NCBI GenBank assembly: GCA_035297145.1
Contig: DATGZN010000027.1
Coordinates: 124,001 to 188,000 of the forward strand
Origin: QHXW01 sp035297145
Lineage (GTDB): Bacteria > Acidobacteriota > Terriglobia > Bryobacterales > Bryobacteraceae
Reading direction: 5' to 3'
DNA length: 64,000 nucleotides
The notes under the pieces were generated by a model that saw only the letters and a list, made by a program, of their open reading frames with translations, was not told the origin of the DNA and made no database searches. Both the position numbers and the translations under genes were made by a program. Shown piece by piece: positions 32,383 to 42,173 of this stretch; positions within the stretch are counted from its first letter, which is position 1, and each line of letters starts with the position of its first letter.

Positions 32383-33621
32383 CTATTCGTGGCGCAGCGC
32401 TTCCACCGGATCGAGGCGCGCGGCTTTGTAAGCCGGCCAGATCCCGAAGAAGAGCCCGACGCCCACCGACATCAGGATACCGAGCACTGACGCCCACATG
32501 GGCACGCTGGCGGGTAACGATTCGAACACGGTGCGGGTAATCAGAGCGATGATCCAGCCGAACAGGATTCCGGCGAGGCCGCCGAGGCCAGTCAGCACAG
32601 ATGCCTCGAGCAGGAACTGCACGACAATATCCCGCTTTTTGGCGCCGACGGCTTTGCGAAGCCCGATCTCCTGCGTGCGCTCAGTCACCGAAACCAGCAT
32701 GATGTTCATCACGCCGATACCGCCCACCAGTAATCCGACAGAGCTTAACGCGGCCATGACGGCGAAAGTGATGGCGGTGATCTGGCGGAAATCGGCGACC
32801 ATTTGCTCGGCGGTGGAGAGCGAGAAGTCGTCGCCCTTCTGGTAGGGGACGTGACGGTCGATGCGCAGAACCGTACGCACCTCGTCCAAGGATTCTCCCA
32901 GCTTGCCATCCTGAGCGGTCACTACTATGGCGTTCTCCCTGGCGTTCGGATACATCTTCCGCAAGGCGCCATAGGGCACGAGCACGCGGTTATCCGTATC
33001 GCCGAAGAATGAAGCCGCGGGACGGAACATGGTGCCGATCACCTGGAATTCATAACCATCCACGTTGATGGTTTTGCCGATGGGATCGACATCCGCAAAC
33101 AGCGCCTTCTCGACTTCAGCGCCGAGAACCGCGACGCTCTCCCGGTGCCGGCTCTCTTCATCGGTGAAAAAGCGACCAAGGTGCATGTCGGCTTGCCCCT
33201 GGCGGGCGTATGCTTCTTCTACGCCGAAAAGATTGACGTCGTACATTTCATTGCTCTTGTAATGCACGTTGATGGGGTCGTGATTAGGGAAGAGCATGGG
33301 CGAGACGTCCTGGACGGTTCTGCAACGCTCGCGGATGTGGACAGCGTTTTCGTAGGTCAGATTTTTGCGAGTACGCTCTTCCGGGGTTAATTCCGTAACG
33401 CGAAATCCGACTGGAAATTTGAAAATGATGATGGAGTTAGGGCCGAAGCTGCGCAGTACGCCCGCGATGGTAGCGTCGAATCCCGTGAGAATGGCGCCGA
33501 CGCCAATGATGGTGCCGGTGCCCACGATGACTCCGAGAACCGTGAGGAACGAGCGCAGTTTATGTGAGCGGATGGTATCGAGGGCGAGCCAGAGAGCGCT
33601 TGTGAAACTGAGCCGTTTCAT
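32383..33621 (-). CDS. MacB-like ABC transporter permease (second of a pair)
   Basis: A 412-residue FtsX/MacB-type permease. One transmembrane helix is near the N-terminus (SFLTVLGVIVGTGTIIGVGA), followed by a large periplasmic domain (about 60-275) and three C-terminal helices with the family signature VTERTQEIGLRKAVGAKKRDI. The end is GIWPAYKAARLDPVEALRHE, the common MacB C-terminus. It follows a paralogous permease by three bases. No ATPase gene is in the window near it, so the pair would use an ATPase encoded elsewhere or be incomplete here. Function is likely export or cell-envelope mechanotransmission. Confidence 0.9.
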   Translation of the reverse strand: MKRLSFTSALWLALDTIRSHKLRSFLTVLGVIVGTGTIIGVGAILTGFDATIAGVLRSFGPNSIIIFKFPVGFRVTELTPEERTRKNLTYENAVHIRERCRTVQDVSPMLFPNHDPINVHYKSNEMYDVNLFGVEEAYARQGQADMHLGRFFTDEESRHRESVAVLGAEVEKALFADVDPIGKTINVDGYEFQVIGTMFRPAASFFGDTDNRVLVPYGALRKMYPNARENAIVVTAQDGKLGESLDEVRTVLRIDRHVPYQKGDDFSLSTAEQMVADFRQITAITFAVMAALSSVGLLVGGIGVMNIMLVSVTERTQEIGLRKAVGAKKRDIVVQFLLEASVLTGLGGLAGILFGWIIALITRTVFESLPASVPMWASVLGILMSVGVGLFFGIWPAYKAARLDPVEALRHE

Positions 33622-33624
33622 GGG

Positions 33625-34884
33625 TTATTTGTCCACCCGCAAGGCCTCGATGGGGTCCAGCCTGGCCGCGCGCCGCGCCGGATAGATGCCGAAGAACAGG
33701 CCAACCAACGCCGAGAGCCCCACACCCAGGAAGACGGACGTCCACGGCAGGGCCATCGGCATGGGGGTCGTGTTGCGTACGAGAATCGCCAGAAGCCAGG
33801 CGAGCACCACGCCGATCAGGCCGCCCGTGCCGGCGAGCACTGAGGACTCGACCAGAAACTGATTCAAGATGTCGCGCCGTCGAGCGCCCAGGGATTTGCG
33901 GATTCCGATTTCATGCGTCCGTTCGCTAACTGCGGCGAGCATGATGTTCATGATGACGATGCCGCCCACCACCATGAAAACGGACACGATGCCGACCGCC
34001 ATCCCGGCAATGGCAGCCGTCAAACGGTTCCAAAGTGTAACGAATGTTTCCGACGCAAAGATTGAAAAGTTATCGTCGGCATTGGGTCTCAGGTGGCGGT
34101 AGGCGCGCAGCAGCATGCGGACTTCGTCCTGAGCCTCTACCAGATGCTCCTGGCCGCTCGCCTTGGCTACCAGCTCGATGCCCGACCGCGACCCGTATGT
34201 CTTGAAATAGCTCTCGATCGGGACCATGACGAAATTGTCCTGGGATTGGCCAAAAACACTGCCTAGAGCTTTCGCCACGCCGACCACTGTGTAGGGATTG
34301 CCTTCGATCTGAATGACTTTTCCGACGGGGTCGACATCCTCGAAGAATCGTTTGTTCAAGTCGTTGCCGAGAAAGGCCACCGGGGCGTGGCGCCGCACTT
34401 CCTCGGGCACAATGCCGCGCCCGGAGGCGACACCTACGTTGTTGATTGCCGGGATGTTGTCGGTAATGCCATCGATTTCGACGCGGGGCACGGAGTCGCC
34501 TTTGTACGACACTCGCCCGCGCCTCGAGACCATCATTCCGATGTCCTTCACGCGCGATACCTGGCTGCGCAGGAAATCGTACTCCTCGCGCTTGATCTCC
34601 GGGTTCCGTTTCAGCATCTCGAAGAACTTCTTCGGATCCCAGGGGCCGAACCAAGCCATGCGGACAACGCGGAAGCCGTCGGCGCCCATGTCGGACACTT
34701 TTTCGGCAATGTACAAGTTCATGCCGTGGATCAGAGCCGTCACCACAATCAATGTTGTTGTGGCGAGGATCACACCGAGTAGGGTGAGGAAACTGCGGAG
34801 CTTGTTTTTCCGGAGAGAGTCGAGGGCAATGCGGTTCGCTTCCCAAAACGACGCGTTCGGGCGGAACTTGGGCGCCTTGGCCAC
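33625..34884 (-). CDS. MacB-like ABC transporter permease (first of a pair)
   Basis: A 419-residue permease, paralogue of the next gene. It has the N-terminal helix (SFLTLLGVILATTTLIVVTAL), a periplasmic part to about residue 290, three C-terminal helices and the signature VSERTHEIGIRKSLGARRRD. It ends GIYPARRAARLDPIEALRVDK. It is first in the minus-strand operon, divergent from the RND operon across 188 bases that must hold both promoters. It is the usual partner in the two-permease arrangement found with one MacB-like ATPase; that ATPase is missing from the local cluster. Confidence 0.9.
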   Translation of the reverse strand: MAKAPKFRPNASFWEANRIALDSLRKNKLRSFLTLLGVILATTTLIVVTALIHGMNLYIAEKVSDMGADGFRVVRMAWFGPWDPKKFFEMLKRNPEIKREEYDFLRSQVSRVKDIGMMVSRRGRVSYKGDSVPRVEIDGITDNIPAINNVGVASGRGIVPEEVRRHAPVAFLGNDLNKRFFEDVDPVGKVIQIEGNPYTVVGVAKALGSVFGQSQDNFVMVPIESYFKTYGSRSGIELVAKASGQEHLVEAQDEVRMLLRAYRHLRPNADDNFSIFASETFVTLWNRLTAAIAGMAVGIVSVFMVVGGIVIMNIMLAAVSERTHEIGIRKSLGARRRDILNQFLVESSVLAGTGGLIGVVLAWLLAILVRNTTPMPMALPWTSVFLGVGLSALVGLFFGIYPARRAARLDPIEALRVDK

Positions 34885-35072
34885 TGGAGTCTCAATAGGC
34901 AGACGCGGTTAGGGGGTGGTTTGTTCCGTTTCCGGCGAAAGATCGTGGCAGATTTCGTCCTACGGTGGCATATGCCGAATGGCTGGCGACGGTTTGCCGT
35001 TTTCGGTCATCAAAAAATAGCGTTCCGTTGTTCGATAATAGGCATTAACCCTGTCGGCACCTGTAAGACGAA

Positions 35073-38000
35073 ATGTGGATAGTCCGCTTAGCCCTGCGCC
35101 GCCCTTACACTTTCGTAGTGATGGCGCTCCTGATTGCCATTCTCGGCAACGTCGCCATTGTGACGATGCCGGTGGACATCTTTCCGTACATCGATATCCC
35201 CGTCATCAGCGTGATCTGGAGCTACTCCGGTATGTCGCCGGACGAGATGGAGAAACGCATCGATACCATCTTCGAGCGCTCCATGACGACCACGGTCAAC
35301 GACATCGAGCATATCGAGACGCAGGCGTATAGCGGCGTTTCCGTCACGCGCGTATATTTCCAGCCCAACGTGAAGATTGAGATGGCGATGGCGCAGGTGA
35401 CGGCCATTGCCCAAACGCTGCTGCGCATCTTTCCGCCCGGAACGTTTCCGCCCAGCATCATCAAGTACGACGCGTCCAGCGTGCCGATTTTGCAGTTAGG
35501 CCTGGAGAGCAAGACCCTCAGCGAGCAGCAGATTTTCGATTTGACCTTGAACTTCATACGCACCCAGCTCGCGACGGTGCAAGGTGCGGCCGTGCCTCTG
35601 CCTTTCGGCGGCAAGTTCCGCCAGGTGATGGTGGACCTCAATCCCGAGGCGCTTTATGCCAAGCAGCTATCGCCGACTGATGTTTCCAACGCTCTGGCCC
35701 AGCAAAGCCTGATTCTGCCCGCGGGTGACGCGAAAATCGGGGACATCGATTACCAGGTGAAACTGAACAACAGCCCGGTGATCCTCGACCAGCTCAACAA
35801 CCTGCCCATCAAGGTAGTGAATGGGGCGACCGTGTACATGCGGGATGTGGCGCAGGTACGGGATGGCTATGCCGTACAGACCAGCATCGTGCGGACGAAT
35901 GGAACGCGCGGTGCGCTGGCGACCGTTCTGCGTAACGGGAAAGCCTCGACGCTGGACATCGTGCGGAAGGTCAAGGAGACGCTGCCCAAGATTCTGGCGG
36001 GCTTGCCGCCGGAATTGAAAGTGACCCAGTTCTTCGATCAATCAGTCTTTGTGCGGGCGACGATCCAGGGTGTGGTGCGCGAAGCAGCCATCGCCGCCTT
36101 CCTCACGGGCATGATGATCCTGCTGTTTCTGGGGAGCTGGCGCAGCACGATCATCGTCTGTATCTCAATTCCGCTCTCTATTCTGACGTCGCTGATCGTT
36201 CTCGATCTGATGGGCCACACCATCAACGTGATGACCCTGGGCGGTATGGCGCTGGCGGTCGGGATCCTGGTAGACGACGCGACGGTGGAGATCGAAAATA
36301 CGCATCGCAACATGGCCATGAAAAAGCCACTGGTGCGGGCGGTGCTCGATGGCGCGCAGCAGATCGCGGTACCCGCGTTTGTTTCCACTCTCGCGATTTG
36401 CATTGTGTTTGTGCCGGTGCTGCTGCTTACGGGCGCGGCCAAGTATTTGTTTACGCCTCTCGCATTAGCCGTGGTTTTCGCCATGCTGGCGTCCTACCTG
36501 CTCTCACGCACGCTGATTCCGACCATGGTGCACTATCTGTTGAAGCCGGAGCTGAGACTGTATCTGTTGGGCCAACATGGCGAAGCTTCCGGGGGCAGCG
36601 GCGCCATCTGGCGAGTGCATCACGCTTTCAACCACCGCTTTGAGCAGATGCGGACGGCATATTCGGGCCTGCTGGATTGGGCGCTCGAGCATCGCGGCCG
36701 CGTGCTGACTATTTTCGCCGTGTTTGTGGCCGGCTCCTTGTGCCTGGTTCCTTTCGTGGGCCAGGATTTCTTCCCCACCGTGGATTCCGGACAATTGCGC
36801 TTGCATGCGCGGGCGCCAGTGGGAACACGCATCGAGAAGACCGAGCTCATTTTCGCGGATATCGACAACGAGATTCGCCAGGTGATTCCGCCAAGCGAAA
36901 TTGACACGATCATCGACAATATCGGCATTCCCTTCGGCGGCTTCAATCTCGCCTTTGGCGATAACACGACTATCGGGAACGATGACGGGGACATCCTGAT
37001 TTCACTAAAAAACGAGAAGCACGGTCCAACCGGCGAGTATGTCAACCGGCTGAGGAAACGCCTTCATGAAAAGTTTCCGGATGTCACGATCTTCTTCGAA
37101 GCGGCCAACATCACCAATCAGATTCTGAACTTCGGCCTGCCGGCTCCCATCGATGTGCAGGTAGTGGGACGCGACGCTGCGGTGAGCTACCGAACCTGCC
37201 GGGAACTGGAAAGCCGCATGGCGAGAATTCCCGGCGCGGCCGACGTGCATATTCATCAAGTGGTGAACTATCCGGAGCTGCGCGTGAATGTCGACCGCAC
37301 GAAGGCGGGGCAGGTGGGGTTGACGCAGCGCGACGTAAGCAACAGCCTGCTGATCTCGCTGGCGTCGAGCGGGCAGGTAGCTCCCACGGAGTGGCTGAAC
37401 TGGGCCAACGGAGTCACCTATGGCGTCGCCGTGCAAACGCCGCAGTATCGCCTGGATACGCTCGGCGCGGTGATGCGGACGCCGATCACGCCCGTTTCGA
37501 ATGCAGTGAACACGAGCACTCCATTTTCGCAGGCGGGAGTGTCCAACGGTTCCGTTTCCTCACTGGGAAGCGCACCCAGCCAAGCCTCTCAAGCGTTCGG
37601 GAACCCGGGCGCGGCGCCCGCGGCTGCGCAACTGCTGAAGAATCTCGCGTCGGTGGAGCGCGGCGTATCGAACGAGATTGTGAACCACTACAACGTGCAG
37701 CCGGTTTTCGATGTGTACGCGAATGTGGACCGGCAGGATCTGGGCAGCGTTGGAGCGGCCGTGGAAAAGATCATGGGCGACGTATCCAAGCGCCTGCCAC
37801 GCGGTACGACGCTGGCCTTGCGCGGCCAGGTGGAGACCATGCGGACTTCCTTCCTCCGGCTGGAGCTGGGATTGATCTTCGCGATCGTGCTGGTCTATCT
37901 GCTGATGGCCGTGAACTTCCAGTCTTGGGTGGATCCGTTCATTATTCTGATGGCGCTTCCCGGCGCGCTGGCGGGAATTGTGTGGATGCTGTTCATCACG

Positions 38001-38411
38001 CAGACCACCTTCAGCGTGCCATCGCTCATGGGCAGCATCATGAGCATCGGCGTGGCCACGGCCAACAGTATTCTGCTGGTGGTTTTTGCCAACGATCAGC
38101 GGACCGAAGGCATGGGTCCGAGCGCGGCGGCGCTGGCGGCCGGTTATACGCGAATTCGCCCGGTCACGATGACGGCGCTGGCCATGATCATCGGCATGCT
38201 TCCCATGGCGCTGGGATTGGGAGAAGGTGGGGAGCAGAATGCGCCGCTTGGACGCGCGGTAATCGGCGGACTGGTTCTAGCCACCGTGACGACCCTGTTC
38301 ATCGTGCCGCTGGTGTACAGCTTGCTCCGGGGCAAGCCACCGGTTGATCATGAGAAGGAGATCGAGGAGGAGGGTAAACTGACCGTCGCGGAACTACTGG
38401 AACTTGCCTGA
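35073..38411 (+). CDS. RND-family efflux transporter (HAE-1/AcrB type)
   Basis: A 1112-residue inner-membrane pump. Typical parts are the first helix VVMALLIAILGNVAIVTMPVD, the proton-relay helix 4 region with GILVDDATVEIENTHRN (D-D for proton transfer), helix 10-12 parts such as VNFQSWVDPFIILMALPGAL, and the last loop GGLVLATVTTLFIVPLVYSL. It contains a Ser/Ala/Asn-rich insertion of about 50 residues near 805-860 in the second periplasmic half. The next two genes encode the adaptor and the outer-membrane channel, so this is the inner-membrane part of one tripartite exporter. Substrate unknown. Confidence 0.93.
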   Translation: MWIVRLALRRPYTFVVMALLIAILGNVAIVTMPVDIFPYIDIPVISVIWSYSGMSPDEMEKRIDTIFERSMTTTVNDIEHIETQAYSGVSVTRVYFQPNVKIEMAMAQVTAIAQTLLRIFPPGTFPPSIIKYDASSVPILQLGLESKTLSEQQIFDLTLNFIRTQLATVQGAAVPLPFGGKFRQVMVDLNPEALYAKQLSPTDVSNALAQQSLILPAGDAKIGDIDYQVKLNNSPVILDQLNNLPIKVVNGATVYMRDVAQVRDGYAVQTSIVRTNGTRGALATVLRNGKASTLDIVRKVKETLPKILAGLPPELKVTQFFDQSVFVRATIQGVVREAAIAAFLTGMMILLFLGSWRSTIIVCISIPLSILTSLIVLDLMGHTINVMTLGGMALAVGILVDDATVEIENTHRNMAMKKPLVRAVLDGAQQIAVPAFVSTLAICIVFVPVLLLTGAAKYLFTPLALAVVFAMLASYLLSRTLIPTMVHYLLKPELRLYLLGQHGEASGGSGAIWRVHHAFNHRFEQMRTAYSGLLDWALEHRGRVLTIFAVFVAGSLCLVPFVGQDFFPTVDSGQLRLHARAPVGTRIEKTELIFADIDNEIRQVIPPSEIDTIIDNIGIPFGGFNLAFGDNTTIGNDDGDILISLKNEKHGPTGEYVNRLRKRLHEKFPDVTIFFEAANITNQILNFGLPAPIDVQVVGRDAAVSYRTCRELESRMARIPGAADVHIHQVVNYPELRVNVDRTKAGQVGLTQRDVSNSLLISLASSGQVAPTEWLNWANGVTYGVAVQTPQYRLDTLGAVMRTPITPVSNAVNTSTPFSQAGVSNGSVSSLGSAPSQASQAFGNPGAAPAAAQLLKNLASVERGVSNEIVNHYNVQPVFDVYANVDRQDLGSVGAAVEKIMGDVSKRLPRGTTLALRGQVETMRTSFLRLELGLIFAIVLVYLLMAVNFQSWVDPFIILMALPGALAGIVWMLFITQTTFSVPSLMGSIMSIGVATANSILLVVFANDQRTEGMGPSAAALAAGYTRIRPVTMTALAMIIGMLPMALGLGEGGEQNAPLGRAVIGGLVLATVTTLFIVPLVYSLLRGKPPVDHEKEIEEEGKLTVAELLELA

Positions 38412-38420
38412 AGCGTCCCT

Positions 38421-39797
38421 ATGAGCCAGATGGAGAAAGAACTCACTACCGAAGAGCGATTGCGAGCCGAGATCGCGGATCTCAAACGGCAACTGGAACA
38501 GCAGCAGCCGCCGCAACACGCCGCACCGCCGCCCCCTTCGCGCACGACGCTGGGAGCACTGTCGCTGGTGGGTGTGATCGCCGTTGTAGTGGCGTTTTTC
38601 GCAGGCTATTTGCCGCACCAGAAGCGCGAGCAGATGCTGGTGGCCGAGGCCAAAGCGGAAGGGGAGGCGCGTCCAACCGTGACGGTGGCTGCGGTACGCC
38701 GCTCCCCGGGCCAGGTGGATGTCGTTCTTCCCGGCAATACTCAAGCTGTCACGGAGGCGCCCGTGCTCGCGCGCGCGGACGGATACATCAAGAAACGCTA
38801 CGCCGACATTGGCGATCGCGTTCAGGCCGGCCAACTGCTGGCTGAACTCGAAGCCCCGGAGTTGGACCAGCAGGTGCAACAAGCCCGGGCCACTCTCGAA
38901 CAGGCACGATCGGAGGTGGAAGCGGCCACCGCCAACCTGGACCAAGGCAAGAGCAACGAAGAACTGGCTCGCGTCACCGCCACGCGCTGGAACAATCTGG
39001 TGGCGAAAGGCGCTGTCTCACGTCAGGAAAACGATCAGTACCAAGCGCAGTTCAAAGCGCAATCGGCGGGCGTCCAATCGCTGCAAAAAGCCATTTCGGC
39101 GGCGCGCAACAACGTGTCAGCGTCCGAAGCCAACCTCGCGAGATTGATCGAGCTGCAAGGTTATGAGAAGGTGCGCGCGCCCTTCAGCGGTGTAATCACG
39201 GTGCGCAACATCGATGTGGGCGCGCTGGTGACAAACGGCAACACGCTGCTCTATCGCATCGCGCAGACCAATGTGCTGCGCACCTACATCAATGTTCCGC
39301 AATCCGATGCGGAAGCGGTGCGGGTGGGGCAGCCGGCGGCTTTAACTATTCCCGACCTTCCCGGGCGCCAGTTCCATGGCATGGTGACGCGCACGGCCAG
39401 CGCGCTCGATCCGGCCAGCCGTACGCTGCTGGTCGAAGTGCAGGCGCCCAACCCTGATGGTACGCTCTTGCCTGGCATGTATTCCCAGGTGAGCCTGACA
39501 GGGCCGCGGAGCAATCCGTCTCTGCTGATTCCCGGCGATACTCTAGTCGTGCGGCCGGACGGGACGCAAGTGGCTCTGGTGGGCGATGACCAGACCGTCC
39601 ATTTCCAGCGCATCCAGCTCGGGCGGGACTATGGCGACCAGATCGAAGTCGTGGCCGGCTTGCGGGAAGGGCAGCGCGTGATCGTGAATCCGGGCGACAC
39701 GGTGCGCGACGGCGTCCGGGTGAATCCCGTGCTGCTGAAGGAAAAGGCGCAGGCCGCACCGGTGACCGGCGCCACGCCCAAGCCCGCGGGACGCTAA
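38421..39797 (+). CDS. RND efflux periplasmic adaptor (membrane fusion protein)
   Basis: A 458-residue adaptor. Residues 1-30 are charged and likely coiled-coil (KELTTEERLRAEIADLKRQL), then a Pro-rich spacer and one transmembrane anchor (about 43-63). After it come the barrel-sandwich half (ADGYIKKRYADIGDRVQAGQ), a long helical hairpin (about 150-250), the second half-lipoyl segment (RAPFSGVITVRNIDVGALV) and the beta-barrel domain (TLLVEVQAPNPDGTLLPGMY). It would link the RND pump to TolC. It starts ten bases after the pump stop. The cytoplasmic N-terminal coil is an addition not seen in most adaptors. Confidence 0.92.
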   Translation: MSQMEKELTTEERLRAEIADLKRQLEQQQPPQHAAPPPPSRTTLGALSLVGVIAVVVAFFAGYLPHQKREQMLVAEAKAEGEARPTVTVAAVRRSPGQVDVVLPGNTQAVTEAPVLARADGYIKKRYADIGDRVQAGQLLAELEAPELDQQVQQARATLEQARSEVEAATANLDQGKSNEELARVTATRWNNLVAKGAVSRQENDQYQAQFKAQSAGVQSLQKAISAARNNVSASEANLARLIELQGYEKVRAPFSGVITVRNIDVGALVTNGNTLLYRIAQTNVLRTYINVPQSDAEAVRVGQPAALTIPDLPGRQFHGMVTRTASALDPASRTLLVEVQAPNPDGTLLPGMYSQVSLTGPRSNPSLLIPGDTLVVRPDGTQVALVGDDQTVHFQRIQLGRDYGDQIEVVAGLREGQRVIVNPGDTVRDGVRVNPVLLKEKAQAAPVTGATPKPAGR

Positions 39798-39981
39798 ATT
39801 AGCGTGAGGCGCCCGAGATCGTGGATTTGTCGTTGAGCGGGAAACCGCTTGCTTCGCGCGCGGCTCAGAATAGTGTCTGCGCGCATGTAGCCGCTCGCCG
39901 AGCCGCGACCACAGGGAGCGGTCTGCTGGATGAAAAGGATGATGCCCTGGCCGCCGCACTAAACTAACAAGGGACAAACAG

Positions 39982-41883
39982 ATGGTTCGATCCACACTCA
40001 GCACTACACTTGCGATTTTGATGGCAGCGCGCCCGGGGATGGCTGCGCCCGGCGGCCAGGTGCCAGGCGCTCCAACGCCTGCGAGCTCTCCACAGCCGGC
40101 AATGGAAAGTCCAGGACGCCGGTACCACACGGATTTCGCAAACTCGCAGCGTTTCCACGATCTATTGCGTGCCGGAAACCTCTATCTCTCGCTCTCCGAT
40201 GCATTGGCGCTGGCGATCGAAAACAACCTGGACATCGAACTCGATCGCTACACGCTGCCGATTGCTGAGTCCGAGGTGTTGCGCGCGAAAGGCGGCGGAA
40301 CGCTGCGCGGAGTGCTGTTTACCCTTGCGGACACCCCGGCTGGTGTCGGCGGCCCACTCAGCCCGCTCGTGACAAATGCTGCGACCTCGACGTCGGTGAC
40401 GCCCGGGAGCACGGTGGCAAGCAATGCACAGGAGCTGGGCGTGCTAGGGGAGGCGCAGACGAACCTCTCGATGCAGGGCACAATTCCGCAATCGACGGGC
40501 ACGCCACCACCGGCGTTCGACCCTCAGCTCACCGGTCTGGTCAACTGGACCCATCAGACCAGTCCTCAAATCGATTACTTTTCGAACGACACGAACTCGC
40601 TCGTGACCAGGACGACGACCGCCAACGCCGGTTACCAGCAGAGTTTCAGCACCGGCACGCAAGTGAGCGTGAACTTCGACAACAGCCGCACGGGACTGAA
40701 CGGATTGGGCTCGTCCTATGACCCGTACACGACCTCTTCGCTGGGTCTCACGGTCACGCAGCCGTTGTTGCGTGGTTTCGGCATGAATCTCAATCGCCGG
40801 TTTATTCGGATCGCCTACAACGAACAAAAGATTACAAGCCTGTTGTTCCAACAGCAGTTGATTGAGACGGTTTACGGAGTCATCCGGCTGTATACGGACC
40901 TGGTGGCGCTGAGCGAAGACGTGAAAGTGAAGCAGGAAACCGTGACGCTGGCGCAGAAGCTCTTTGACGATACCAAGGCCCAGGTAGATGAGGGCACACT
41001 GGCTCCGGTCGAGATGACGCGTGCCAAGGCCCAGGTTTCGGGCAGCCGCCAGGATCTGATCAATTCTTCCGGGTTGCTCGAGGAGCAGGAGGCGATCCTG
41101 AAAACGGTGCTCACACGGCGCGGCAATGAAGACCCCGAAGTGGAGAGCGCGCGCATCATTCCCACCGACACCCTCAACGTGCCGGAGAAAGACGAGGCGC
41201 GTCCGATTCAGGAGGCTTTGTCGGCGGCCGTGGCTAAGCGGCCCGATCTGGGCCAGGCGCGGCTCCAGGTGGAGAATTCGCAGATCGGCCTGGAAGGCTC
41301 GCGCAACCTGCTGCGACCCGAGGTGGACCTGGTAGGAGTAGCGCAGAACAACGGACTCGCAGGTGTTGTGAATCCGTTATCGCAGGCTCCCAGCATTCCG
41401 TATGCTGGGGGATACGGCGACGTGCTGAATCAGTTGTTCACGCGCAAGTTTCCGACTTACGGTATCGGAGTACAGGTGACGCTACCGCTACGCAACCGTG
41501 TGGCCGAAGCGGACGTGGCGCGCGACGAGTTGCAAGTGCGGCAGTCGGAGGTGCGCGTGCGGCAATTGCAAAACCAGGTGCGGCTGGAGGTGGAGGACGC
41601 GCTGATCGCCATGCGCCGCGCCCGCGCCTCTTACGAGGCAGCCGTCCAGACCCGCCTGCTTCAGCAGGAATCGTTGGAAGCAGAACAGGCCAAGTACGAG
41701 GTGGGCGCCTCCACCAGTTTCTTTGTCATTCAGTACGAAAGCCTGCTTTCCCAGGCACGTTCCTCCGAAGTAGCGGCCAAAAGCGCCTACGTAAAAGCGC
41801 GGGCGGCCCTGCAACGCGCCACGGGCAGCATTCTTTCGGAGAATAACGTCTCGTTAGACGCCGCTTACAAAGGGCGCCCGTAG
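39982..41883 (+). CDS. TolC-family outer-membrane efflux protein
   Basis: A 633-residue outer-membrane channel with signal peptide (LSTTLAILMAARPGMAAP). It shows the outer-membrane-efflux repeats with long helical hairpins: IETVYGVIRLYTDLVALSED, VKVKQETVTLAQKLFDD, and LRNRVAEADVARDELQVRQ. The barrel strands lie near 180-270, with YQQSFSTGTQVSVNF. It is longer than TolC of enterobacteria because of an N-terminal extension (about 30-60, PGGQVPGAPTPASSPQ). It completes the pump operon. A 184-base gap separates it from the adaptor, so a separate promoter or processing is possible. Confidence 0.9.
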   Translation: MVRSTLSTTLAILMAARPGMAAPGGQVPGAPTPASSPQPAMESPGRRYHTDFANSQRFHDLLRAGNLYLSLSDALALAIENNLDIELDRYTLPIAESEVLRAKGGGTLRGVLFTLADTPAGVGGPLSPLVTNAATSTSVTPGSTVASNAQELGVLGEAQTNLSMQGTIPQSTGTPPPAFDPQLTGLVNWTHQTSPQIDYFSNDTNSLVTRTTTANAGYQQSFSTGTQVSVNFDNSRTGLNGLGSSYDPYTTSSLGLTVTQPLLRGFGMNLNRRFIRIAYNEQKITSLLFQQQLIETVYGVIRLYTDLVALSEDVKVKQETVTLAQKLFDDTKAQVDEGTLAPVEMTRAKAQVSGSRQDLINSSGLLEEQEAILKTVLTRRGNEDPEVESARIIPTDTLNVPEKDEARPIQEALSAAVAKRPDLGQARLQVENSQIGLEGSRNLLRPEVDLVGVAQNNGLAGVVNPLSQAPSIPYAGGYGDVLNQLFTRKFPTYGIGVQVTLPLRNRVAEADVARDELQVRQSEVRVRQLQNQVRLEVEDALIAMRRARASYEAAVQTRLLQQESLEAEQAKYEVGASTSFFVIQYESLLSQARSSEVAAKSAYVKARAALQRATGSILSENNVSLDAAYKGRP

Positions 41884-42173
41884 GGCTGAAGCCCCACACC
41901 GGCGCATCCGATTAGTATGACGCGCCGAAGATGAATTCACGATGAACAGCACCAACGAAATGCGCGAGTTTACGAGCGTTTCCCCGTGCCACTATTAACG
42001 AAGTTGTTACGTAGCTGTCACCTTATCTTCATCCCCTTCTGTTAGCCTACCGATTCCTGAGTCCTTGATTTTCGGCTAATCCGGCGGGCGCCGAGAGGGG
42101 GCGCTCCTCTATAGCCGTGTGGTGAGATTTCGTCCGTAAAATCCCGACGTGCACTGAAACCTGGAGGTCAGTA

